Shown: positions 15,815 through 22,796 of the stretch, piece after piece
Position numbering within the stretch: the stretch's first letter is position 1
Layout: every line of letters starts with the position of its first letter
DNA from: JAEHDI01 sp035455185
Lineage (GTDB): Bacteria; Acidobacteriota; Terriglobia; Bryobacterales; Bryobacteraceae
Length of the DNA stretch: 41,265 bases
Assembly (NCBI GenBank): GCA_035455185.1
Contig: DATIFQ010000404.1
Coordinates: 1 to 41,265, forward strand
Direction of reading: 5' to 3'
Program-made: the position numbers and the translations under genes
Notes under the pieces: model-generated
The model's database searches: none
What the model was told of the DNA's origin: nothing
What the model saw: only the letters and a program-made list of their open reading frames with translations

Positions 15815-16710
15815 CGCGATATTACCCCGCAGGCTGCGTGCTCGAGCACTGAGTCTATGAAACCGAGTGCGGCTCGCGACAGCGCCTTGTCCTTTCGGTA
15901 GATCAGCCCGACATGCCGGATCATCGGCTCAGGGGCCAGCGATATCGCCGCCAGTTTCCCGGAATCCACTTCTTCCCGGCAGTGTGACGCCGCCATGAAA
16001 GACACCCCCAGGCCGGCAATCACAAACCGCTTGATCATTTCCGTCGAGTCGAGCTCCATCGTGATGTGGATGATGTCCTCGACCAGTTCGAGCCATGCAT
16101 CAAGCCGCGACCTCGTATTCCCCGTCTTGGGCAGGATTAGCGAACAGCCCGCGAGATCCTGGCAGCTCACGTATTCTTTTCGCGCCAGCGGGTGACCGGC
16201 AAGACTGATCAGCTTGATCTCGTCTGAGTGGATCTTCACCACTTGCAGCTTCCGATCCTGCACCGGCAGTTGCGTGAACCCGAAATCCGCCTGGTTCTCC
16301 ATCACCGCTTCGACCACCCGTTTTCCGTACGAGCGATCCACCATCAGTTGCACGTTCGGGAACCGCTTCGTGTACTCCGAGAAGACCTGCGGCAAGACAT
16401 AGATACAGGTCGCCTCGTTGGCTGCGATGACAAGCGCCCCACGCGGAACCCTGTCCAGCTCATTGATGGCGTCCTGCGCCCGCCGGCGCAGATCGAGGAT
16501 CTGCTCGGCATACTCGCGGAAAATCCGGCCGGCCGGCGTGAGCGCGATCCGGCTCCCGAGCCGGTCGAAAAGCGACGTGTTTAGCTCACCTTCGAGTTGA
16601 CGAATCTGGGCGCTGATGGCGGGCTGCGTCCGAAAACAGGTCTCGGCGGCTTTCGAGAAACTCTTCAGCCTGACGATCTCGAGAAAGGTGTGCAGTTGAT
16701 CGAGATCCAT
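15811..16710 (-). CDS. LysR-family transcriptional regulator
   Basis: 299 residues. The N-terminal winged HTH is classical (MDLDQLHTFLEIVRLKSFSKAAETCFRTQPAISAQIRQLEGELNTSLFDRLG, then ALTPAGR), followed by two periplasmic-binding-like lobes for a small effector. ATG 16710 restores the standard MDLDQLxTF start; a TTG eight codons upstream opens the frame further but overlaps the promoter. LysR proteins usually control a divergent gene, but here the upstream gene points the same way, so its targets may be elsewhere or be the three genes it leads (membrane protein, PilZ, zinc ribbon). Confidence 0.93.
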   Translation of the reverse strand: MDLDQLHTFLEIVRLKSFSKAAETCFRTQPAISAQIRQLEGELNTSLFDRLGSRIALTPAGRIFREYAEQILDLRRRAQDAINELDRVPRGALVIAANEATCIYVLPQVFSEYTKRFPNVQLMVDRSYGKRVVEAVMENQADFGFTQLPVQDRKLQVVKIHSDEIKLISLAGHPLARKEYVSCQDLAGCSLILPKTGNTRSRLDAWLELVEDIIHITMELDSTEMIKRFVIAGLGVSFMAASHCREEVDSGKLAAISLAPEPMIRHVGLIYRKDKALSRAALGFIDSVLEHAACGVISR

Positions 16711-16724
16711 GCGAGCCCAACTCG

Positions 16725-16730
16725 ATTGTA
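16725..16730 (-). promoter_or_regulatory. -10 element of the LysR gene
   Basis: TACAAT on the minus strand, 14 bases before the ATG at 16710, preceded by TTGG. It would give a leader of roughly seven bases. Confidence 0.4.
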
Positions 16731-16807
16731 CCAATTGAGGCTCGCCGGACCATCTACCTGGCGGCGGCTGTGTCGAATCAGCCCGAGCGTCTGTCTGCCT
16801 GCCTTTG

Positions 16808-17698
16808 TCAATTGCCCAGCAGCCAGGAAACGGTGCATCGCATCAGCGGCAGGGCTTTGTCGGCCCTGTTCGCAAACGCGCCCGAGTCGTGAGTGCAGCT
16901 CGGGTTTTGGGCCGCGGCCACGTAAGCGAGCGAGACGACAAACTCAGGCGCGAACGCGTAGTAGACCACCCGTCCCCTGCCGGCGCGGGTCGAAAGGATG
17001 GCCGGCGTGGGCCGGCTCCAATCCGTAGTCTCGAGGAACTGCACATATCCGAGCACTCCCGGATAGTTCTCTGGACGTTGGACCAGGATGTTGGCCTCGG
17101 CGCCGTAGGGCAGCACGTTGTCCAACGGCGAGAGCGTCGATTCCACGTCTGAGCAGCCGGTCGGACCCGCAAACTCCGTAACCCGGATGTCCACGCCGGA
17201 GGCGAGGTTGAAGCTGCTAAACACCGTCGTCATCGGATCATGCCAAAGCTCGTGGAGCCCGAAGGTGTGCCCTTTCTGCCGACGGAGCCCGTCCGCCTCA
17301 CGGGGATCGAGGCGTGTCGATTTGTAGCCGCTTCCAAACGTCGCAAGCAGCCGGCCACCCCGCACCACCCACTGATGGATTACCTCGGTCTGTTGCTTGT
17401 TGAGGCTCGCCGCGTTGGAGAGGATTAGGACCTTGAACAGGGCTAGGCCGTCTTCTGTGACGTCAGCGTCGTGGATGACCGTAAACGGTATGTCGGGTGA
17501 CTGGCTGAGCGCGTATTGCCAGCCCATGAAGTACCTTGTGTATTCCTCCCCATCCGGCAGGTAAAAGGGGCAGCCGTTATAGTGGAGTCTGAAAAACTCC
17601 TTTGTGTTAGCGGAATCAAGCAGAGCCACTTGAGGCTGTGCCTGAAGAAGCGTAGCCAGCAGGATAGCCGCGATTGCCAGACGCCCCAGAGTCTTCAT
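16808..17698 (-). CDS. Secreted GATase-like / beta-galactosidase trimerisation-like protein
   Basis: 296 residues with a signal peptide (MKTLGRLAIAAILLATLLQAQ). The body resembles the class I glutamine-amidotransferase-like fold used as the trimerisation domain of GH42 enzymes: FKVLILSNAASLNKQQTEVIHQWVVRGGRLLATFGSGYKS, a late RAGRGRVVYYAFAPE and a closing helix RCTVSWLLGN. There is no amidotransferase Cys-His-Glu triad in the usual context, so it is probably a binding or structural domain. Last gene of the glycan operon, 18 bases after the YaiO-like gene, with a good Shine-Dalgarno (GAGGTGA). Role inferred: periplasmic accessory factor in polysaccharide handling. Confidence 0.7.
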   Translation of the reverse strand: MKTLGRLAIAAILLATLLQAQPQVALLDSANTKEFFRLHYNGCPFYLPDGEEYTRYFMGWQYALSQSPDIPFTVIHDADVTEDGLALFKVLILSNAASLNKQQTEVIHQWVVRGGRLLATFGSGYKSTRLDPREADGLRRQKGHTFGLHELWHDPMTTVFSSFNLASGVDIRVTEFAGPTGCSDVESTLSPLDNVLPYGAEANILVQRPENYPGVLGYVQFLETTDWSRPTPAILSTRAGRGRVVYYAFAPEFVVSLAYVAAAQNPSCTHDSGAFANRADKALPLMRCTVSWLLGN

Positions 17699-17716
17699 AT
17701 AATCACCTCGCCTTTC

Positions 17717-18532
17717 CTAAAACTCGAAAAACAAGCCCGTGGACAAGCCTGCGCGACGATACGCGGTGAGCTTGTCCTGATAGTCGAACGAAACGACGAA
17801 ACCCACGTGGCGGGAGAGCCATTTCCGGTAGAACGTATTGATGGAATAACTCAACAACCGAATCTCAGCCGGTGTGATGTCGGTGAAACGGTACTGTTCG
17901 CGGCCTCCACCAGCGGTGACGCCGAACCAGTAGTTTCCTTCCGTCCCGTATTGGGCTGCAAGAGTGCCGGCGGCCGAGACGAAGTCGCCCGGTTGGTTCC
18001 GGTTGACGAACAGGTTGCCTTCCATAACGAGTTTTTTGTGATAGTAGAGCGCGCCGGCATTGAAGATCTGCCCATGGCCTGGACCGCCATAGTCGAAGCG
18101 GGTGAAACCGGCGCCGAGGACGAAATTCCGCGTGGGTGGCACCTTCCAGTAAGCTTTAATGTCGTAGCGCCGTTTGGGAAAAAAGATTGACCGTTCGTTC
18201 CGCTGCGGGGCGGCGCTGAAACCCTGCACGGTATAAAAGGACTTGCTCCAGTTGAGGTAAGACAAGAAACCGTAGTTCTGCTGGGTACCTTCGGGCCGCG
18301 TCTGGGTGTCAAAAATCAAAGCCGGGACAAAGCGGGGATTACTGCGAATCCACAATTGGCCCTGAAGCCCGCGCCAAGTGCCGAGATTCCGGTTCAGTTG
18401 GCTTCCGTACGCCCCAAGTTCGAGGCGCACGGGCAGCACGTCAGACTGTCCGGCGTTGCCGGCGTCCTGCGCGAAGCAACCGGCTACACCAAACAGAGCC
18501 AGGCAGACTCGACCGGCTGAATTCAATAGCAC
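17717..18532 (-). CDS. YaiO-like outer-membrane beta-barrel protein
   Basis: 271 residues with a signal peptide (MLLNSAGRVCLALFGVAGCFAQ). The rest is made of alternating amphipathic strands rich in Tyr/Phe/Gly (YGFLSYLNWSKSFYTVQGFSA, FVLGAGFTRFDYGG, YWFGVTAGGGREQYRFTD) and ends STGLFFEF, a C-terminal Phe as expected for BAM-inserted barrels. The layout resembles the YaiO outer-membrane family, which accompanies surface-polysaccharide genes. GTG 18532 follows AAAGGAGC. It lies 11 bases after the bactofilin-like gene in the same operon as a GT2 synthase. The family call is by pattern, not by search. Confidence 0.65.
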   Translation of the reverse strand: MLLNSAGRVCLALFGVAGCFAQDAGNAGQSDVLPVRLELGAYGSQLNRNLGTWRGLQGQLWIRSNPRFVPALIFDTQTRPEGTQQNYGFLSYLNWSKSFYTVQGFSAAPQRNERSIFFPKRRYDIKAYWKVPPTRNFVLGAGFTRFDYGGPGHGQIFNAGALYYHKKLVMEGNLFVNRNQPGDFVSAAGTLAAQYGTEGNYWFGVTAGGGREQYRFTDITPAEIRLLSYSINTFYRKWLSRHVGFVVSFDYQDKLTAYRRAGLSTGLFFEF

Positions 18533-18543
18533 CGAAGCTCCTT

Positions 18544-19722
18544 TCAGACGCGTAGCAACCGTGACGTCTGAATTTTCCTCCGCTTCCGCCAGTCCTCAGC
18601 TCCGGCAGCATCCACCACCATCACGCCGCCGGGGGAAGCCAATTTCCCACAGACAACCACGTTGTTTTCCACCCAAATCCCGTCCCCCGCGTAAGCTACC
18701 ACCGGTGCCTCCTTGCCGGCGCCACGCGTCCCCTCGCTGATCAGTAGCGATCCGAAAGCGTGGACAACCGCGGCAAAGCGGCAGTCAGGGGCCAGGTAAA
18801 TATCTCCGCCTGCTACAAGGTTGCCTTCGCAGAACCCGCCTCGGCCGATGTGTAACGATCTATCCGACTTGAGGTCGTGTCGCACCGCGCTGCGCGGTGG
18901 GAGATGGCAGCGCCCCTTTACGATCAGCTTCGCACCCACCCGGAGAGGCCGGCTTGGTGTGAGATCTCCCGCGTAGTGCCAACTATCGGCACTCATGCGC
19001 ACGACCTTCTTCGGGTCTACGCCCGCATCAAGCAACGCTTGCTCCGCCGTCGACGACTCGTCCGGAGGCGGAATCTCCACGAGATCATCGGGCGGAGGCA
19101 GGTCCTGACTCGACGGGGAACCGTTCGAACCGGGCGTGCTGACGCGAGGAGCAAAGACTGACAAAACCCGGCAACCCATACCAAGTCGCACTGCCGTCCG
19201 TGACGTCACCCGCGCTCCCACGCGGCAATCCGTCCCGAGGATCATTTCACCGGTGCTGTCCAGCCACCGGGCGGCCGTTACACCGTCTTCCAGAACCGCG
19301 TTACCGTCCGCCGCCAAAGATTGCAGCCGTGAGCCATGCCCGATCCGTGCACTGCCACGGGTGTAAATCTCGCGGAAGAACTCGCAGCCTGACCCGCAGG
19401 AAAAATCTCCGTCTACCACCCAGATCGCATCGGACTCGTGTCGATCCCCAATGGCCATTGGACCGGTGGCGCGAATTCGTTCATGGCCCTTGAGAATAGT
19501 GCGCTCCGTGCCGGTCACGGTTAGCGCCGGCAGTTGCAGCCATTCCTTGACTTTCAATCGGAAAGACTGGGGGAGGCAGTCCTCCATCCTCACGTAGGTG
19601 ACGTCGATCTCAAGGGAGGGCCTTCCCTTCAGCCTCCTCCATTGGCGGTGTGCCAGGTAGAAATGCAAGTACAGAATCAGTGCAAGTACGCCGGCGAAGA
19701 TGAGGAAGCGCCAAGGGATCAC
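18544..19722 (-). CDS. Membrane-anchored bactofilin-like (polymer-forming) beta-helix protein
   Basis: 392 residues. An N-terminal transmembrane helix (~5-24) is followed by short Gly/Val/Asp-rich rungs (AIWVVDGDFSCGSGCEFFREIYTRGSARIGHGSRLQSLAADGNAVLEDGV, then KLIVKGRCHLPPRSAVRHDLKSDRSLHIGRGGFCEGNLVAGGDIYLAPDCRF), the pattern of right-handed beta-helix/bactofilin proteins. A Pro/Ser-rich linker (~200-235) splits two helical-rung blocks. Bactofilins form scaffolds for envelope machines. The GTG start overlaps the GT2 stop by four bases (GTGA). Inferred role: scaffold for the glycan synthase; a periplasmic topology is also possible. Confidence 0.65.
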   Translation of the reverse strand: MIPWRFLIFAGVLALILYLHFYLAHRQWRRLKGRPSLEIDVTYVRMEDCLPQSFRLKVKEWLQLPALTVTGTERTILKGHERIRATGPMAIGDRHESDAIWVVDGDFSCGSGCEFFREIYTRGSARIGHGSRLQSLAADGNAVLEDGVTAARWLDSTGEMILGTDCRVGARVTSRTAVRLGMGCRVLSVFAPRVSTPGSNGSPSSQDLPPPDDLVEIPPPDESSTAEQALLDAGVDPKKVVRMSADSWHYAGDLTPSRPLRVGAKLIVKGRCHLPPRSAVRHDLKSDRSLHIGRGGFCEGNLVAGGDIYLAPDCRFAAVVHAFGSLLISEGTRGAGKEAPVVAYAGDGIWVENNVVVCGKLASPGGVMVVDAAGAEDWRKRRKIQTSRLLRV

Positions 19723-21083
19723 TGTTCTGACTCAGTGCTGAATGTATATGTGTAAGCGCCACTCGGTCGCTGGCTGAACAAGCCGCGGCCGGATCCGTTG
19801 CCATTCCGAAACTGTTCGCCGTTGCTGTTCTCGCGGAAACGCTTGGTCTTGTGCCAGCGCGGTCCCCGGGATCCCCACACGCGGCCTACGTAGTAACGTA
19901 GCAGGGCGCCGCAGATTGCGGCTGTACTGGCAAAGAAGTTGAACAGATTTACCGGGATGAGCAGGACGCGCCGGGCGTCGCCATCCAGCAGGGCGGCGGC
20001 GCCGAGTTCGAAAAACGTAGCCTGGTTGCCGAAGACCTGGTAGCCCGCGAAGGCCAGTGCAAGAAGCAGGGGAGGCACGGCCGATGCCTCCGGGCTGAAG
20101 AACAATACCAACGACGCCAGCCAGCCCAGCACCAGAATCGGCGCGGTAAGATAGCAGCCCAGGACGAAGAGCGCGTCCACTTTTTCCGGACGGGACAGAA
20201 ACTTCGATCCGGAGACCGAAGACCACAACCGGTGCAGGCAGTCCGTGTGGCCGGTCGCCCAGCGCGCTATTTGGCGTTTCCTGACCTCCCACGCCTCGGG
20301 AACCTCCTCGTAACACTCGGCGCGATTGACGTAGGCGACCTTCCATCCTTTCGCAATCAGCCGGAACGTCAGGTCCGTGTCCTCGGTGAGCGATTTCGTA
20401 TTCCAGCCGCCAACAGCACGCAGCGCCGACGCTCGCACGCCGCCGACCGTCCCTCCGAACTGCGGAGTCAAGCCGAGATTGTAGCGGGCCTGCTGCCCGA
20501 CCTGGTAACCGGCAGCGCGTTCCAGCCCCAGCAGTGCGGCGAGCAGCGTCGACCCGGAGTTGTGGGGAACCACGCGGCCCATCACTGCCCCAACTTCGGG
20601 ATCACAGAAGGGGGCGGTCAACTGCTTCACCATCGCGCGTCCCGGAAAGTAATCGGCGTCGAACAACAACAGAACCTCTCCGGACGCCTGCCGCGTCGCA
20701 AGTTCGAGGGCGGCGGCTTTGCCGCCTTCTCCGTCGCGGCGATGAATGGCTTTGATGACCGGGTATCGCGCGGCGAAATCGCTGATGATTTCTCCCGTCC
20801 GGTCCTCCGAGCGGTCGTCAATCGCCAGAATCTCGATCCGGTCCCGGTCGTAATCGCCTTCCACCAACGCTTGAAGCAAGTCGGCCGCCACTTTCTCCTC
20901 GTTGTGCATCGGCACGAGCACCGAAGTACGGGGGAGGAAGTAGCCGGTTATCTCCATCATGTCGCGGGGGCGGCGTATCGAGAGGCGGTATAGGGCGAGC
21001 GTGTAGTGACGCAACCCGTAAAGCGCCAGCACGGCGATGGCAAACAGCAAACACCCTTTCGCGACAAGGATCAGGATGGTCAT
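19719..21083 (-). CDS. Processive family 2 glycosyltransferase (polysaccharide synthase)
   Basis: 454 residues, inner membrane. Order: one transmembrane helix (~2-24), a cytoplasmic GT-A domain with VLVPMHNEE, IDDRSED, DxD in LLFDADYF, TED in SLTEDTDL and the processivity motif QxxRW (RQIARWATG), then about four C-terminal helices and a basic tail (GPRWHKTKRFREN). This is the BcsA/PgaC/HasA architecture, so it should polymerise a beta-linked glycan and pass it across the membrane; the sugar is unknown. ATG 21083 overlaps the previous stop (ATGA). The open frame extends upstream to 21518 but only as a shadow of the preceding gene. Confidence 0.9.
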   Translation of the reverse strand: MTILILVAKGCLLFAIAVLALYGLRHYTLALYRLSIRRPRDMMEITGYFLPRTSVLVPMHNEEKVAADLLQALVEGDYDRDRIEILAIDDRSEDRTGEIISDFAARYPVIKAIHRRDGEGGKAAALELATRQASGEVLLLFDADYFPGRAMVKQLTAPFCDPEVGAVMGRVVPHNSGSTLLAALLGLERAAGYQVGQQARYNLGLTPQFGGTVGGVRASALRAVGGWNTKSLTEDTDLTFRLIAKGWKVAYVNRAECYEEVPEAWEVRKRQIARWATGHTDCLHRLWSSVSGSKFLSRPEKVDALFVLGCYLTAPILVLGWLASLVLFFSPEASAVPPLLLALAFAGYQVFGNQATFFELGAAALLDGDARRVLLIPVNLFNFFASTAAICGALLRYYVGRVWGSRGPRWHKTKRFRENSNGEQFRNGNGSGRGLFSQRPSGAYTYTFSTESEQ

Positions 21084-21889
21084 AGCGCCTTCCTCCGCCA
21101 ATAGCGGGAAGCGTTCCAGTGGACGGCCATCGAGTAGAAGACCATCAGGTAGATCATGTCGGCGAGGACACCGAGAGCGAACCAGAGTATCGGAACGAAA
21201 AGGATCCCGGAATAATGCATGACCGCGAGACAGAAGGCCATCCGGACCGCCGACCAAAATATTCCAAAGACCTGCACCAGCACCGTAAGCGTCACGCCGA
21301 TGAGCCAAATTGGCTGGACCAGCGTGAACATCGCTGCGGAGAAGACAGGTAACAGTAACCAGACAAGCACTTCGCCGCGCAGCCAGATCTGGCCGAATTC
21401 GACTGCCCCGAACTGGCTCGAAGGGTGAATGGCCACCACGCAGGCCGTAATTAGCAGCAGGGCCGCGAGGAAAAGCACGAATCCGCGGGAGAGCGCGATG
21501 CGGTGCTGGATCGCCCACAGTGCGAGCAGACCAGCCACGGCCAGCAGCACGAAGCGCAAGGGATTCGACTCGAATCGGGCGACCGGCACGGCAGGCACCA
21601 CGGCTGTTGAGAGACCCTCAAAAAGCTCAATCGTTTGCTCCCCGGTCACGGGGACGCCGGTCCACTCCAGCAGCGTCACACAGAGGCGGTCGTGCCATGT
21701 GAAGAATTCAGCGTTGTACGCAGCGATCGAACCGCACAGGACAGCAGCGGTGAACACCGCCGAGAGCAGCTTTGCGACCGTAACCCTGAACGATCGCACA
21801 CTGCGGTGCGGGTAGATAAACTCCCGGCGCATATGGCTGTGCGGAGTAGCCAGGAAGGCCGGCATCCGAACCTTGAGCGAGACCGTCAC
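21080..21889 (-). CDS. Polytopic membrane protein heading the glycan operon
   Basis: 269 residues with about six transmembrane helices (~41-58, 111-129, 135-153, 169-186, 190-211, 226-246). A ~50-residue stretch before helix 2 contains VTLLEWTGVPVTGEQTIELF, and the last helices carry R216 and H225 in VRMAFCLAVMHYSGILF. That R/H pair and the GVPV segment are loosely reminiscent of exosortases, but no catalytic Cys-Ser-Gly motif is present, so I do not call it one. GTG 21889 has TAAGGA upstream. First gene of a four-base-overlap series with the GT2 synthase; likely a partner in polymer synthesis or export. Confidence 0.7.
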   Translation of the reverse strand: MTVSLKVRMPAFLATPHSHMRREFIYPHRSVRSFRVTVAKLLSAVFTAAVLCGSIAAYNAEFFTWHDRLCVTLLEWTGVPVTGEQTIELFEGLSTAVVPAVPVARFESNPLRFVLLAVAGLLALWAIQHRIALSRGFVLFLAALLLITACVVAIHPSSQFGAVEFGQIWLRGEVLVWLLLPVFSAAMFTLVQPIWLIGVTLTVLVQVFGIFWSAVRMAFCLAVMHYSGILFVPILWFALGVLADMIYLMVFYSMAVHWNASRYWRRKAL

Positions 21890-22038
21890 ACGATTCCTTA
21901 TAGTCTATGCCAATCGTAGATGGGTTGCCCCAGGCACAACATCCACCTAACGGTGTTCGAGTACTAGTAAGGGTCAACCCCACGGTACCAGAACCTCGAC
22001 CGCCGGCCCACTATCGAGCATCGTGATGCCGGGGCGTG

Positions 22039-22044
22039 GATAAT
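22039..22044 (+). promoter_or_regulatory. -10 element of the cyclophilin gene
   Basis: GATAAT ends six bases before the ATG at 22051; no Shine-Dalgarno lies between. Leaderless pattern. Confidence 0.45.
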
Positions 22045-22050
22045 TGAAGC

Positions 22051-22698
22051 ATGCCGCGAAACAAGCTTGCGCTGATCGCATTGGCGCCCGCGGTGATCTG
22101 GTTTACCGCATGCGGGCCGGACAAAAAGGAGGAGCCGAAAGTGGTGAAAGCGCCGGAGCAGTTCCGGGTGAAGTTTGAAACAACCAAGGGAGACTTCGTC
22201 GTGGAGGTGACCCGCGCATGGGCGCCACGCGGCGCCGACCGGTTTTACGAGCTGGTGACTGAGCGCTACTACGACGGTTGCAAGTTCTTTCGCGTTGTGC
22301 CGCGCTTCGTGGTGCAATTCGGACTAAACGGCAACCCGGCGTTGTCCCAGAAGTGGAGCCAGATGACGATCCCGGACGATCCGGTGAAAGCGCACAACGA
22401 AAAAGGCACGCTCAGTTTCGCGATGGCAGGCCCGGCCACGCGGACGACTCAGATCTTCATCAACCTCAACGACAACATTCATCTCGATCGGTCGAACTTT
22501 GCGCCCTTCGGGAAAGTCACCTCGGGAATGGAAATCGTCGAGAGCCTCTTCAAGGGATATGGCGACGCGCCGCCGCAAGGCGTCGGCCCGGTGCAGGCGC
22601 TCATCCGCGAAGAGGGAAATACTTACCTCGAGCGTCACTTCCCCCGGCTCGATGGAATCAAGACAGCGACTGTTGAGCCAGTCGAGGGCGGCGCCTGA
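22051..22698 (+). CDS. Cyclophilin-type peptidyl-prolyl isomerase, lipoprotein
   Basis: 215 residues. The N-terminus is a lipoprotein signal (LIALAPAVIWFTAC, lipobox FTAC, C21), so the protein should be anchored on the outer face of a membrane. The cyclophilin domain (~38-200) shows FETTKGDFVVEVTRAWAPRGADRFYELV, YYDGCKFFRVVPRFVVQFG (active-site Arg/Phe), GTLSFAMAGPATRTTQIFINLNDN (Q-x-F motif) and FAPFGKVTSGMEIVESL. It catalyses proline cis-trans isomerisation during folding of exported proteins. The ATG sits six bases after GATAAT. Divergent from the glycan operon with a 161-base gap. Confidence 0.94.
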   Translation: MPRNKLALIALAPAVIWFTACGPDKKEEPKVVKAPEQFRVKFETTKGDFVVEVTRAWAPRGADRFYELVTERYYDGCKFFRVVPRFVVQFGLNGNPALSQKWSQMTIPDDPVKAHNEKGTLSFAMAGPATRTTQIFINLNDNIHLDRSNFAPFGKVTSGMEIVESLFKGYGDAPPQGVGPVQALIREEGNTYLERHFPRLDGIKTATVEPVEGGA

Positions 22699-22745
22699 CA
22701 GGGTTGGTTGGCAGCCTAGAGTAGGACTCCTCTCCAGCGCAACGG

Positions 22746-22774
22746 CACAGGCTTCAGCCAGGCTTAAGCCTGTG
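22746..22774. terminator. Stem-loop between the cyclophilin gene and hrpB
   Basis: CACAGGCTT and AAGCCTGTG form a perfect 9-bp stem over an 11-base loop that itself contains AGGCTT, so an alternative palindrome (CAGGCTTAAGCCTG) can form. A short TTTT follows nine bases later on the plus strand. It lies between two convergent genes. It may be a terminator or one copy of a dispersed REP-like element; no second copy was noticed in this window. Confidence 0.4.
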
Positions 22775-22796
22775 GCGTGGGCTTTTCATCGCCCCG

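Noticed and set aside
21084..21518. Upstream extension of the GT2 frame
   Set aside because: It overlaps the preceding membrane-protein gene, reads as low-complexity Arg/Pro/Gly sequence, and the ATGA overlap at 21080-21083 gives a natural start.
21080..21889. Calling the first glycan-operon protein an exosortase
   Set aside because: No Cys-Ser-Gly catalytic motif; only a loose R/H pattern in the last helices.
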